NCBI GenBank assembly: GCA_046081125.1 | Contig: JBJTVH010000026.1 | Location: 1 to 64,000 of the forward strand | Length of the DNA: 64,000 nt | Direction: 5' to 3' | Source of the DNA: JBEIFW01 sp046081125 | GTDB taxonomy: Bacteria; Actinomycetota; Acidimicrobiia; Acidimicrobiales; Ilumatobacteraceae | Position numbers and translations under genes: made by a program | Part shown: piece by piece, positions 16,320-24,727 of the stretch | Layout of the letters: each line of letters begins with the position of its first letter | Numbering within the stretch: the stretch's first letter is position 1 | The notes under the pieces: generated by a model | Database searches by the model: none | The model's input: the letters and a program-made list of their open reading frames with translations, nothing else | What the model was told of the DNA's origin: nothing

Positions 16320-17717
16320 GTGGTGCCGGATCGCTTCACCCCCGTGCTCGCCGAACTCTCCCCCCTCGGGGAACGGTTCGCCGCCTCCGGACACTCGCTC
16401 TACCTGGTCGGCGGCACGGTGCGCGACCTGCTGCTCGCTGCGGGCGATGCCAACGACCTCGACTGCACGACCGACGCGCGGCCGGAGGTGATCCGCCGCG
16501 TGCTCGAGGGATGGGCCGACGCGATCTGGCTGCAGGGGGAGCGTTTCGGCACCATCGGCGCCCGTCGGGGCCGTCGCACCATCGAGATCACCACCCATCG
16601 CGGCGAGTCCTACGCCCCCGAGAGCCGCAAACCGGAGGTGTCCTTCTCGGACTCGCTGGACGAGGACCTGTCCCGGCGCGATTTCACGATCAACGCGATG
16701 GCGCTGCGCGTCGGCGGCGAGGTCCGCCTGATCGACCCCTACGACGGCGCGGTCGACCTCCTCGCCAAGCGTCTACGTACCCCGTTGGCGCCGGAGGTGT
16801 CGTTCACGGAGGACCCGCTGCGGATGCTGCGGGCGGCGCGGTTCATCGCCCGCCTCGGACTCGAGCCGGTCCCTGAACTCGTCGACGCCGTGCACCGCCT
16901 TCGCCACCGCTTGGAGATCGTGTCGGCCGAACGCGTCCGCGACGAACTCGACAAGCTGATCGTGACCGATCGACCCTCGCCGGGGTTGTGGTTCGCCGTC
17001 GACACCGGGCTGGCGGAGGAGTTCCTGCCCGAACTGCCCGCCATGCGCCTCGAACAGGATCCGATCCACCTGCACAAGGACGTGCTGACGCACACCCTCG
17101 CCGTCATCGAGAACGTCCGACCGGATGCCCACCCGGACTTCGATTTCCGCCGCACCCGGTTGGCTGCGCTGTTCCACGACGTGGGCAAGCCGAAGACCCG
17201 CTCGATCCGTGGTGGCAAGGGGGTGAGCTTCCACCATCACGAGGTGGTCGGCGCCCGCATGACCCGGGACCGGATGACGGCGCTGCGATACGGCAACGAC
17301 GACGTCGAGGCTGTGACCGAACTGGTGGCGTTGCACCTGCGGTTCCACACGTATCAGATGGGATGGACCGATTCGGCGGTTCGGCGGTACGTCCGCGATG
17401 CCGGGCCGTTGCTCGCGGAGCTCAACGTGCTCACGCGTTGCGACTGCACCACCCGCAACGCCCGCAAGGCCGCCATGCTCGCCCGGCGCATGGACGAGCT
17501 CGAAGCGCGGATCGCGGAGCTCGAGGCGCAGGAGGAACTCGCAGCGTTGCGGCCGGATCTCGACGGCCGTGCGGTGATGGAACGCCTCGGCGTGCCGCCG
17601 GGTCCGGTGGTCGGTCAGGCGCTCGCGTTCCTGCTCGAGCTCCGGCTCGAGGAAGGCCCGCTCGGCCCGGACGAGGCGGCTCGCCGGCTCGACGCCTGGT
17701 GGGCGCAGCGAGGCTGA
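16320..17717 (+). CDS. cca: CCA tRNA nucleotidyltransferase
   Basis: This enzyme adds or repairs the 3' CCA end of tRNA. The nucleotidyltransferase signature is LYLVGGTVRDLLLAAGDANDLDCTT with the DxD pair near residues 46-48. RRDFTINAMALRVGG and EDPLRMLRAARFIARLGL follow. An HD domain lies in the C-terminal half (FHDVGKPKTR, HHHEVVGARM). At 465 residues it is the long actinobacterial HD-containing form. In mycobacteria the same gene flanks the murJ-sigM locus. Confidence 0.95.
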   Translation: MVPDRFTPVLAELSPLGERFAASGHSLYLVGGTVRDLLLAAGDANDLDCTTDARPEVIRRVLEGWADAIWLQGERFGTIGARRGRRTIEITTHRGESYAPESRKPEVSFSDSLDEDLSRRDFTINAMALRVGGEVRLIDPYDGAVDLLAKRLRTPLAPEVSFTEDPLRMLRAARFIARLGLEPVPELVDAVHRLRHRLEIVSAERVRDELDKLIVTDRPSPGLWFAVDTGLAEEFLPELPAMRLEQDPIHLHKDVLTHTLAVIENVRPDAHPDFDFRRTRLAALFHDVGKPKTRSIRGGKGVSFHHHEVVGARMTRDRMTALRYGNDDVEAVTELVALHLRFHTYQMGWTDSAVRRYVRDAGPLLAELNVLTRCDCTTRNARKAAMLARRMDELEARIAELEAQEELAALRPDLDGRAVMERLGVPPGPVVGQALAFLLELRLEEGPLGPDEAARRLDAWWAQRG

Positions 17718-17724
17718 GGACGGA

Positions 17725-18318
17725 TCAGATCCCGAGCTTGCGAGTCCGCAGCACGAGGACCGGTGGCACGAGACTGGCGGCACCGGTCGGCATCGGCTCG
17801 GCGAGCACCTCGACCTGGAATCCGGCTCGCCCGAGCGCGGCGAACAGCCCCGACACGGTGCGGCCCTCGGCGGCCCAGTACGGCCGGCGCAGCACGACCT
17901 CGCCGCCGTCGAGCATCCGGGTGAGCGGGTGGGCCAGCGCGAGCACGAAGATGCCGGAGGGCTTGAGGACCCGATGCACCTGTCGGAACACCCGGTTGAG
18001 GTCCTCGGCGGCGTCGAGCGCCCCGGCCGACACCACGACGTCGATGGAGCCGCTCGTGGCGAAACCCAACTCGGCGGTCTCGGCACGATGCGACTCGATG
18101 CGCACCTCGGCCGTGTCGGCGGCGGCTCGCACCTCGGCGAGCCGCTCGGGGGAAGGGTCGACCACGATCGCCTTGGCGCCGCGCTGCGCGTAGGTCACCG
18201 GATTCGCCGGGAACGGGCAACCGAGTTCCAGGATGCGTCGCCCGGCGAGGTCACCGAGGAGGCGGAGCTCGGACTCCCCGGGGATCGCCGTGCCGTAGGT
18301 GATGTCGCCGCCGGCCAT
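17725..18318 (-). CDS. Class I SAM-dependent methyltransferase
   Basis: The 197-residue protein has SAM motif I ILELGCPFPANPVTYAQRGA, the acidic loop VVDPSPER, motif II IDVVVSAGALDAAED and VHRVLKPSGIFVLALAHPL. The usual G-x-G-x-G is altered to GCPFPAN, so SAM binding may be atypical. I chose ATG 18318 (MAGGDITYG). The start is moderately certain because the frame remains open upstream. The substrate is unknown. Confidence 0.85.
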   Translation of the reverse strand: MAGGDITYGTAIPGESELRLLGDLAGRRILELGCPFPANPVTYAQRGAKAIVVDPSPERLAEVRAAADTAEVRIESHRAETAELGFATSGSIDVVVSAGALDAAEDLNRVFRQVHRVLKPSGIFVLALAHPLTRMLDGGEVVLRRPYWAAEGRTVSGLFAALGRAGFQVEVLAEPMPTGAASLVPPVLVLRTRKLGI

Positions 18319-18398
18319 CGCCCCAGTGTGGCCCCGGCTCCCGTCGCGTCGGTGGATGCCGGGTTCGGGCCCGCTCGGTCCTCGCCGTCGTGACGCCG

Positions 18399-18404
18399 TA
18401 GCGT
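18399..18404 (+). promoter_or_regulatory. Leaderless -10 element of the DUF5318 gene
   Basis: TAGCGT ends 8 nt before ATG 18413, with no Shine-Dalgarno sequence between them. Confidence 0.5.
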
Positions 18405-18412
18405 TGGGGCCC

Positions 18413-18820
18413 ATGACCTTCTCGTCCGGTGCGCTGCGCGGGGGCGCCCGTGGCGTGGTCGACCACCGGCTGGCGCGTCGCGCCCTTGTCAACGAGTACC
18501 GCCGAGGCCGCCTCGCCCGCCATCAGGTGTGCGATGCCCATCCCGAACTGGTGCGGGCGGCGCGCGAGCTCGGGGCGCCGACCAGCGTGACCTGCCCGAT
18601 CTGCGAAGAGGTCAAGCTCGTGCTGGTCACGTATGTCTTCGGGCCCCGGCTCCCGGCCCACGGCCGGTGCGTCACGACGGCCCGGGAATTGGCCCAACTG
18701 AACCGGCGAGCCGACGACCTCGCCGCCTACGTCGTGGAGGTGTGCCCGTCGTGCTCGTGGCATCACCTCCTGCGGGTGTTCCCCGCCGGCGGGCGCCGCC
18801 GAGCCGCCCGCAGTTCGTAG
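18413..18820 (+). CDS. DUF5318 family protein
   Basis: The 135-residue protein matches the actinobacterial DUF5318 pattern: VVDHRLARRALVNEYRRG, VCDAHPELVRAA, CPIC and VEVCPSCSWHHLLRVF. The two CxxC pairs suggest a zinc site. In mycobacteria this gene lies beside ponA1 near the rpsF operon; here it lies about 4 kb before rpsF. Function is unknown. ATG 18413 is supported by the upstream TAGCGT. Confidence 0.88.
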   Translation: MTFSSGALRGGARGVVDHRLARRALVNEYRRGRLARHQVCDAHPELVRAARELGAPTSVTCPICEEVKLVLVTYVFGPRLPAHGRCVTTARELAQLNRRADDLAAYVVEVCPSCSWHHLLRVFPAGGRRRAARSS

Positions 18821-18827
18821 GGGCTGT

Positions 18828-19001
18828 TCACCCCTCGGCGGGCTCGTGGGGGTAGTGGCTGACGCATACCAGGCACCAGCGCTCGACGTCGTCGAGCTGC
18901 CGGGAGGAGCCGGGCGTGTCCCAGGCCTCGGGGGTCACGTAGACCCGGTGGACTGCGTAGAGCTCCTCGTCGTCGCGACCGCAGCTCTCACAGGTGCCCA
19001 C
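18828..19001 (-). CDS. Small zinc-ribbon-like protein
   Basis: The 57-residue product has CESCGRDDEELYAVHRVYVT and, 40 residues later, CLVCVSHYP: two CxxC pairs likely to bind zinc. The frame opens at GTG 19010, but TAGCGT (19014-19009) overlaps that codon. GTG 19001, 7 nt after the hexamer, is the better leaderless start. It ends 7 bp from the convergent DUF5318 gene. Function is unknown. Confidence 0.7.
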   Translation of the reverse strand: MGTCESCGRDDEELYAVHRVYVTPEAWDTPGSSRQLDDVERWCLVCVSHYPHEPAEG

Positions 19002-19008
19002 GGGCGGC

Positions 19009-19026
19009 ACGCTACCGACCTACGGT
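19009..19026. promoter_or_regulatory. Compact divergent leaderless promoter pair
   Basis: Minus-strand TAGCGT (19014-19009) ends 7 nt before GTG 19001, and plus-strand TACGGT (19021-19026) ends 6 nt before GTG 19033. The two -10 elements are 6 bp apart, so the two promoters probably exclude each other. Confidence 0.5.
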
Positions 19027-19032
19027 GCCGGC

Positions 19033-19569
19033 GTGCTGCGGCGCGGTCGATCACGGGTGCGGAGCTTCACGGCGGCGGTGTGTGCGCTGGTCGCGTCCGT
19101 GGCGCCGGCCTGCAGCGGTGCGTCGCCGTCGGTCGCTGCACCGCCGCCGCCGTTCGAACGGTTCGGAACGGTCTCGGTCACCGTCCTGCTCGCCGATGGC
19201 AGCCGGCGGGAGTGGTGCCTGCTGCTCGCCGACACCCCGCAGCGCCGTGCCCGCGGGCTCATGGAGGTCGGCGCGCTGGCCGGCTTCGACGGCATGGCGT
19301 TCCGATTCGGCGCGCCGGTCGAGGCCCGCTTCTACATGTTCGCCACCCGCCTGCCGCTGTCGATCGCGTTCCTGGCCGGCGACGGGGCGATCGTGTCGAC
19401 GGCCGACATGGACCCGTGCCCGGCGAGCGATCCGGCGGCCTGCCCGCTGACGTCGCCCGAGGCCCCGTACACCGACGCGGTCGAGGTGCCCCGCGGTGAC
19501 CTCGTGCGCCTGGGGTTCGTCAGCGGGGCGCGTGCCACGTTCGGGGCGCCGTGCCGACCCCGGGGGTGA
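19033..19569 (+). CDS. DUF192 family lipoprotein
   Basis: The 178-residue protein has a lipoprotein signal with lipobox VAPAC near residue 29, so it should be anchored outside the membrane. The DUF192 domain follows: LLLADTPQRRARGLMEVGALAGFDGMAF, then MFATRLPLSIAFLAGDGAIV. It ends with ACPLTSPEAPYTDAVEVPRGDLVRLG. Family function is unknown. GTG 19033 lies 6 nt after TACGGT; earlier in-frame starts overlap the divergent gene. Confidence 0.85.
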   Translation: MLRRGRSRVRSFTAAVCALVASVAPACSGASPSVAAPPPPFERFGTVSVTVLLADGSRREWCLLLADTPQRRARGLMEVGALAGFDGMAFRFGAPVEARFYMFATRLPLSIAFLAGDGAIVSTADMDPCPASDPAACPLTSPEAPYTDAVEVPRGDLVRLGFVSGARATFGAPCRPRG

Positions 19570-19575
19570 TCCCGC

Positions 19576-20661
19576 TCACCACCGGTGCGGCGGCAGCCAT
19601 CGTTCGGCCTGGTACCGCTCGATCCACCGCACGAACATGTCCTCGGTGTCGACGCAGTCGGCGAAGCCGGCCTGGCGGATCTTCACCGTGCTGAGCAACG
19701 TCGGTGGTCTCGGTTCGGTGCTGCCGGCCGCGCCGACCACGTCGGCGTAGACGAACCCCTGCCCGACGAAGGCCTCGACGTCGGCCGGTGCCTGCAACCC
19801 GAACCGCTCGACCAGCGCCGTCCACTCGGCGGCCCGTGCCGGCATGGTGGCTGCGAGCGAGCACGGACGATGGTCGCCGACGGGCATCCCGAACGCGTCG
19901 GCCAGCGCCGGCCACACGTTGGCGAGCACGAACACGTCGCCGTTGGTGACGTTGAACGTCTCGTCGGCGGCGGCGGAGCTCGTGGCCGCCCAGTGGAGCG
20001 CCCCAGCGAGCAGGTCGGCGTCGACGGCCTCGGTGAGAAACGGGGCGCCGCCGGGGTAGTGCAACGGCTCGCCTGCGGCCCGCAACACGGCGGCGTACAC
20101 GCCGAAGGCCGGCAGCGCATTCATGTTCGACCCGAACGCGTCGCCGAACACGATCTGGGGGCGCAGGATGGTGAAGCGCCAGTCGCCCTCGGCGCGCCGG
20201 GCCCGCAGGTGGTCCTCCTGGAGCCAGTAGAAGTTCTCGTGCCGATGGCGCGGTGCCCGCTCGAGCCCGGGCAGGCGCATCGGCTCGACGTGGGCGCCAT
20301 AGGCCTTGGTGCCCTGCAGCAGCGAGACGTGTTCGAGATCGCCGCGCGCCGCGAGCGGGTCGAGGAGGTTGCGCAGCATCGTGAGGTTGCGCTGCATCTG
20401 GTCGGCCTCGTACCAGCCGGCGATCAGGCCCGGCTTTTCGTAGAGCGCGGCGTACACGAGGTGGGTGACGGTCCCGAGGCCGGCGACGGCGGTCGCGGTG
20501 GCGTCGGCATCGGCGAGGTCGACCGCCACGGTGCGGGCGCCGGGGACCGGCCTCGGGCGGCGCGCAAGGGCGATCACGTCCCAGCCCTCGGCGACGAAGC
20601 GGCGCACGGCTGCGTGGCCGACCACACCGGAGGCGCCGGCGACGACGACGGTCCCGCTCAC
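19576..20661 (-). CDS. NAD-dependent epimerase/SDR family oxidoreductase (PRISE-like)
   Basis: The Rossmann motif VVVAGASGVVGHAAVRRFV opens the 361-residue protein. KAYGAHVEP and ENFYWLQEDHLR match progesterone 5-beta-reductase/iridoid synthase-like extended SDRs, where the tyrosine lies in N-F-Y. LRPQIVFGDAFGSNMN and NVTNGDVFVLANVWPALADAFGM are also typical. The family reduces enone substrates with NADPH; the substrate here is unknown. The GTG overlaps the sulfatase stop by 4 bp, so the two are co-transcribed. Confidence 0.88.
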   Translation of the reverse strand: MSGTVVVAGASGVVGHAAVRRFVAEGWDVIALARRPRPVPGARTVAVDLADADATATAVAGLGTVTHLVYAALYEKPGLIAGWYEADQMQRNLTMLRNLLDPLAARGDLEHVSLLQGTKAYGAHVEPMRLPGLERAPRHRHENFYWLQEDHLRARRAEGDWRFTILRPQIVFGDAFGSNMNALPAFGVYAAVLRAAGEPLHYPGGAPFLTEAVDADLLAGALHWAATSSAAADETFNVTNGDVFVLANVWPALADAFGMPVGDHRPCSLAATMPARAAEWTALVERFGLQAPADVEAFVGQGFVYADVVGAAGSTEPRPPTLLSTVKIRQAGFADCVDTEDMFVRWIERYQAERWLPPHRW

Positions 20662-22211
20662 GACAGCCCCAGACGCACGAGCTGGTCTTCGGGGGCCTCG
20701 AGCGCAACGAGCGCCGTGCGCAGCACCTCGGCCGCTTCGGACTCGAGCGCCGAGCCGTGCCGGTCGTCGCGCTCGCTCGGGTCCTCGACCCGGTCGTAGA
20801 GCACGTGGCCGCGGAAGCGGGTGAGGGCCCAGAAGGGCAGCAGGTCGCCGGGCCGGAACGGCTGGCGCAGGACGGGGACGGTCGAGCCGGGCATGCGGCC
20901 GAGCGTCGCGCGTTCGTCGGGCCGGGGGAACGGGACGTCGAAGGTGGCGTGGACAGGCATCGACGACCATCGGTTCGACCACATGCTCAACGGCGCGTTG
21001 TCGGCGCCGGCTGGGCCCCGCCCGTATCGGAACCGGGGCGTGACCACATGGACCTCGCGGCCCCACACGCCGGTCAGGACGTGGTCGCGCACCGAGGTGG
21101 CGGTGCCGTCGAGCAGCCCGACGAGGGATCGCCCGTGGGTGCGGTGGGCGCTGGTCACGCCGAACACGTCGAGCACGGTGGCGTGGAGGTCGACGGTCGT
21201 GGTGAGCGCGTCGCACACGCCGGGGGCCCGGCCGGGCCAGGCGACGAGCAGCGGGGTGTGGCCGAGCGGGGCGCGTACGGGTGCCCCGGGTTTGCCCCAC
21301 AGGTCGTGTTCACCGAGGTAGTGGCCGTGGTCGGTGCAGACGACGACCGCAGTGTCGTCCCAGCGCCCGGTGCGGTCGAGGGCGTCGAGGATCCGGCCGA
21401 ACCAGTGGTCGATCATCGACAGTTTGGCGCCGTAGTTGGCCCGGATCTGGCGGCCCTCGCGCTCGGTGAGCACCCCGCGGGCGACGCCGTCGACGGCGTA
21501 GGGCGGCCAGATGAGGGGGGCGCCGTCCCAGTCGGGGTCGTACCGGCCGGCCCACGGCGCGGGGACGTCGAAGGGCTCGTGGGGGTCGAACTCGTCGACC
21601 ACCAGGCAGAACCGGTCGTGGTGGGGGGCGAAGCGTTCGAGCCAGTCTGCGGCGGCGGTCATCGTGCGGGGGCCGGGGAAGTCGGCCTCGTCGCGGAACC
21701 AGCCCCGGCTGTCGTCGTAGGGCATCCACGGTCGACCGAACGCCGGGGCGCCGGCCCACGACGGATCGGGCCGGGTGCGCCACGGGTCGCTCTCGTGGCC
21801 GCGCTGGTAGTCCCAGGCCGTGAAGTCGCAGTGGTAGTTCTCCCCGCCGTGCTCGAACAGGTGGGGATGGTCGGTGACGAGCATCGTCGTCACCCCGGCC
21901 CGGCGCAGCGGGACGGTGAACGGCTCCTCCCACACCTCGATCGACCCCCACGGCCGCCACAAGAAGTCGAGCGCCCCGCACAGCAGGTCGTGGCGGGCCG
22001 GCATGCACGGCAACGAGCCGGTCTGGTGGTCGGTGAATCGCACGGCACGCGCCGCGAACCGGTCGAGGTTCGGCGTGTCGAACTCGGTGCCGCCGTAACT
22101 GCCGAGGAGGTGACGGTTGAGGCTGTCGAGCAGCACGACGACGACGTTGGCCGGCATGCGCGCCCCGTCGGGCGATGCGGCGGACGGCGATGCGGCGGAG
22201 GACCCCGACAT
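20658..22211 (-). CDS. Sulfatase (alkaline-phosphatase superfamily)
   Basis: The 517-residue protein hydrolyses a sulfate ester or related bond. The metal-binding aspartate is in VVVVLLDSLNRHLLG. The formylglycine signature is CMPARH (C-x-P-x-R). CTDHGHYLGEHDLWGKPG supplies further metal ligands. No signal peptide is evident, which suggests a cytoplasmic enzyme. ATG 22211 is chosen; ATG 22157 (MPANVVVV) is also possible. A sulfatase-modifying enzyme for formylglycine must be encoded elsewhere. Confidence 0.9.
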   Translation of the reverse strand: MSGSSAASPSAASPDGARMPANVVVVLLDSLNRHLLGSYGGTEFDTPNLDRFAARAVRFTDHQTGSLPCMPARHDLLCGALDFLWRPWGSIEVWEEPFTVPLRRAGVTTMLVTDHPHLFEHGGENYHCDFTAWDYQRGHESDPWRTRPDPSWAGAPAFGRPWMPYDDSRGWFRDEADFPGPRTMTAAADWLERFAPHHDRFCLVVDEFDPHEPFDVPAPWAGRYDPDWDGAPLIWPPYAVDGVARGVLTEREGRQIRANYGAKLSMIDHWFGRILDALDRTGRWDDTAVVVCTDHGHYLGEHDLWGKPGAPVRAPLGHTPLLVAWPGRAPGVCDALTTTVDLHATVLDVFGVTSAHRTHGRSLVGLLDGTATSVRDHVLTGVWGREVHVVTPRFRYGRGPAGADNAPLSMWSNRWSSMPVHATFDVPFPRPDERATLGRMPGSTVPVLRQPFRPGDLLPFWALTRFRGHVLYDRVEDPSERDDRHGSALESEAAEVLRTALVALEAPEDQLVRLGLS

Positions 22212-22243
22212 GGCCGGAGCCTGGCACGCCGGCGGTGCATCGG

Positions 22244-22249
22244 TAGCGT
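22244..22249 (+). promoter_or_regulatory. Leaderless -10 element of dps
   Basis: TAGCGT preceded by GG ends 7 nt before ATG 22257. No Shine-Dalgarno sequence is present. Confidence 0.5.
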
Positions 22250-22256
22250 TTCCCCC

Positions 22257-22775
22257 ATGGCAGCTGCGAAGAAGCCCCGGGGCCCGGCCGCGGCCCCCGC
22301 TCGACCGGTCAACATCGGCATCAGCGACACCGATCGCCGGGCCATCGCCGGCGGCCTCGGCGCGCTGTTGGCCGACACGTACACGCTCTATCTGACGACC
22401 CACAACTTCCACTGGAACGTCACGGGTCCGATGTTCAACACGCTGCACACGATGTTCATGCAGCAGTACACGGAACTCTGGAACGCCGTCGATCCGATCG
22501 CCGAGCGGATCCGCTCGCTCGGCCATCCGGCTCCGGGTTCCTACGCCCAGTTCTCGGCGCTCAGCTCGCTGCCGGATGCGCCGTCGGCCCCACCGCGCGC
22601 ACTCGAGATGGTCCGCCTGCTCGCCGAGGGGCACGAGGCGGTGGCTCGCACGGCGCGCGGGATCTTCCCGGTGGCTGAAGCAGCCAACGACCAGCCCACC
22701 GCCGACCTGCTCACCCAGCGTCTCGCCGTTCACGAGATGGCGGCCTGGATGCTGCGCAGCCTGCTCGAGGACTGA
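22257..22775 (+). CDS. dps: Dps family ferritin-like DNA-protection protein
   Basis: Dps forms a 12-subunit shell that oxidises and stores iron and shields DNA. The ferroxidase residues lie in THNFHWNVTGPMFNTLHTMF and DPIAERIRSLG. At 172 residues the length is normal. The N-terminal extension AAAKKPRGPAAAPARP is basic and could bind DNA. The ATG is preceded by TAGCGT-N7 and no ribosome-binding site, which points to a leaderless transcript. Confidence 0.93.
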   Translation: MAAAKKPRGPAAAPARPVNIGISDTDRRAIAGGLGALLADTYTLYLTTHNFHWNVTGPMFNTLHTMFMQQYTELWNAVDPIAERIRSLGHPAPGSYAQFSALSSLPDAPSAPPRALEMVRLLAEGHEAVARTARGIFPVAEAANDQPTADLLTQRLAVHEMAAWMLRSLLED

Positions 22776-22957
22776 CGCCGGCGACTGACGCGAGCCGCTG
22801 GCGGCGAACCTCGCCACACCCCGCCGCCATACTCGGGCTGTGTCCGAGCGGCGACTTCCCCCCTGCGGCCCCGCACCAGTAGTGTCGCAAGGTCCCTTGT
22901 CCACACCCTGCCCCACGTCGGGGCCCCGGCTCGGCCGGGTCCGTAGGGAGGAGCTCC
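22776..22957. other. dps-rpsF intergenic region with a DnaA box
   Basis: A perfect TTGTCCACA lies at 22897-22905. The rpsF ribosome-binding site GGGAGGAG is at 22945-22952. No other gene is seen. DnaA may regulate the operon, or the box may be chance. Confidence 0.4.
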
Positions 22958-23287
22958 ATGCGAGCGTATGAACTCGCCGTCATCCTCGACGGTGACCTCG
23001 AAGACCACATCGCGCAGGCCTGGCAGAAGACCATCACCCAGGCGATCAAGAGCAATGGCGGCTCGGTCGTCGGGTCGCCGGAGTGGTGGGGGAAGCGCCG
23101 TTTGGCCTACCCCATCAAGAAGCGCAACGAGGGCTACTACATGTTCTTCAACGTGGTGGCCTCTGGTGGTGCGATGGACGAAGTCGAGCGCACCCTGCGT
23201 CTGGCGGATCAGGTGATCCGCCACAAGCTCCTCCGCCTCCCGGATTCCGAGGCGGAGCGTCGCGGCATGGTCGCCGCCGCCGGCTGA
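22958..23287 (+). CDS. rpsF: 30S ribosomal protein S6
   Basis: S6 binds S18 in the platform of the small subunit. The 109-residue protein begins MRAYELAVILDGDLED and has WWGKRRLAYPIKKRNEGYYMFF, the family core. GGAGGAG precedes the ATG. It is the first gene of the rpsF-ssb-rpsR-rplI operon. Length is normal. Confidence 0.97.
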   Translation: MRAYELAVILDGDLEDHIAQAWQKTITQAIKSNGGSVVGSPEWWGKRRLAYPIKKRNEGYYMFFNVVASGGAMDEVERTLRLADQVIRHKLLRLPDSEAERRGMVAAAG

Positions 23288-23312
23288 GCCGGCCTGACGA
23301 GGGAGGTCCACC

Positions 23313-23774
23313 ATGGCAGACAGCACCGTGACGCTGGTCGGCAACCTGACGCGCGATCCCGAGCTCCGCTTCACGCAGGGCGGCCGGGCGATCGCAACGT
23401 TGGGTCTGGCGGTCAGCCGCCGGTACCAGGTCAACAACGAATGGCAGGAGCAGACGTCGTTCTTCAACGTGGTGGCCTGGGGCCAACTCGGTGAGAACGC
23501 CGCCTCGTCGCTCTCGAAGGGCACTCGGGTCCTCGTGACCGGGCGGCTCGAGCAGCGCTCCTACGAGACCCAGGACGGCGAGAAGCGGTCCGTGGTCGAG
23601 GTCATCGCCGACGAGATCGGCCCGAGCCTTCGATGGGCGACCGCCTCGGTCGATCGCAACGATCGCCGGTCCGGCGACGCCCCGGGTGGCGGCAGCGGTG
23701 GCGGTGGTGGCGGTGGCCGAAGCGGTGGTGGTCGTGCCCCGGACCCGATCTACGGCGACGAAGAGCCGTTCTGA
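23313..23774 (+). CDS. ssb: Single-stranded DNA-binding protein
   Basis: The OB-fold domain covers residues 1-105 (VTLVGNLTRDPELRFTQGG, FFNVVAWGQLGENAA, VLVTGRLEQRSYE). A glycine-rich linker follows. The acidic tip GDEEPF binds repair and replication partners. At 153 residues it is typical. GAGGGAGG precedes the ATG. Confidence 0.97.
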   Translation: MADSTVTLVGNLTRDPELRFTQGGRAIATLGLAVSRRYQVNNEWQEQTSFFNVVAWGQLGENAASSLSKGTRVLVTGRLEQRSYETQDGEKRSVVEVIADEIGPSLRWATASVDRNDRRSGDAPGGGSGGGGGGGRSGGGRAPDPIYGDEEPF

Positions 23775-23839
23775 CCGTTGCCCCGGAGATCCCAGCGGGC
23801 AGCGATGACACCTTTTGATGCGGTGAACACGGAGACGAG

Positions 23840-24223
23840 ATGAGCAAGCAGGGCAAGCCCGGCAACAAGCAGGGCAAGCAGCGGGGTCCCGCGGGCAAGA
23901 CCCGCGAGAACCCGAACAAGAAGATCAAGAAGAAGACGTCAATCCTGACGGCGGACCGGGTCGACTATGTCGACTACAAGGACGTGAACCTCCTGCAGCG
24001 GTTCATCTCCGACCGTTCCAAGATCCGGGCCCGTCGGGTGACAGGGAACAACGTCCAGCAGCAGCGAGACATCGCAATCGCGATCAAGAACGCTCGTGAA
24101 CTCGCACTGCTTCCCTACACCAAGCGCGTCGTGACCACGCGAGGGTCGCGGTCCCGCTCGAGCGAGCCAGAGCCGACCGTCGACGAGGTTGTCGGCACCG
24201 TCGAGGAGGTCGACGCCGAATGA
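23840..24223 (+). CDS. rpsR: 30S ribosomal protein S18, zinc-free (C-minus) type with tails
   Basis: The core YVDYKDVNLLQRFISDRSKIRARRVTG and NARELALLPYT identify S18. The zinc ligands of the usual form are absent: no CxxC precedes the core, and the TGxxxxHQ region reads TGNNVQQQR. The protein is 127 residues against about 80 normally. The extra length is a basic N-terminus (about 30 residues) and an acidic C-terminal tail (residues ~100-127). The stop overlaps the rplI start by 4 bp. Confidence 0.94.
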   Translation: MSKQGKPGNKQGKQRGPAGKTRENPNKKIKKKTSILTADRVDYVDYKDVNLLQRFISDRSKIRARRVTGNNVQQQRDIAIAIKNARELALLPYTKRVVTTRGSRSRSSEPEPTVDEVVGTVEEVDAE

Positions 24224-24672
24224 GCACCAAGGTCATCCTTCGCGCCGATCTGGCCGGTGTAGGCAAGCGCGGCGATATCTGTGAGGTCGCCGACGGTTAC
24301 GCCCGGAACTTCCTGCTTCCCAAAGGGTTGGCCCTTCCGGCCTCGGACGGGGCGGTTGCGCAGGCTCGGGCGATGCGCCGAGCGCGCGATCTGAAAGACG
24401 CCAAGGATCGGGCGTCGGCAGAAGAGATCGCACGGGCGCTCGTGGCCAAGACCTTCACGATCAAGGTTCGCTCCGGTGCACAGGGCCGTCTGTTCGGCTC
24501 GGTGACCTCGGCGGACGTGGTCGACGCGGTCGCTTCCCAGGGTGGCGTCACCCTGGAGCGTCGGCAGGTGGTCCTGGGTGATGCCATCAAGGCGCTCGGC
24601 ACCCACTCGGTGACGGTGAAACTGCATGCCGACGTCCAGTTCCCGGTCTCGGTCGAGGTCGTCAAGAAATAG
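24220..24672 (+). CDS. rplI: 50S ribosomal protein L9
   Basis: L9 has two domains joined by a long helix. The N-terminal domain is KVILRADLAGVGKRGDICEV and DGYARNFLLPKGLA. The helix spans about residues 45-78, and the C-terminal domain includes GRLFGSVTSADVVDAV. At 150 residues it is normal. The ATG overlaps the rpsR stop. The stop codon lies inside a 7-bp inverted repeat. Confidence 0.96.
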   Translation: MSTKVILRADLAGVGKRGDICEVADGYARNFLLPKGLALPASDGAVAQARAMRRARDLKDAKDRASAEEIARALVAKTFTIKVRSGAQGRLFGSVTSADVVDAVASQGGVTLERRQVVLGDAIKALGTHSVTVKLHADVQFPVSVEVVKK

Positions 24673-24688
24673 GCCATCCGACCTATTT
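24667..24688. repeat. Inverted repeat over the rplI stop
   Basis: AAATAGG (24667-24673) and CCTATTT (24682-24688) form a 7-bp stem with an 8-base loop. The stop codon TAG lies inside the first arm. The AT content is unusual for this genome. It could be an attenuator or a protein-binding site; no U-tract follows. Confidence 0.4.
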
Positions 24689-24727
24689 GGTAATGCCTTG
24701 ACCACCGTGGGTGTGAACTGAACCTGG

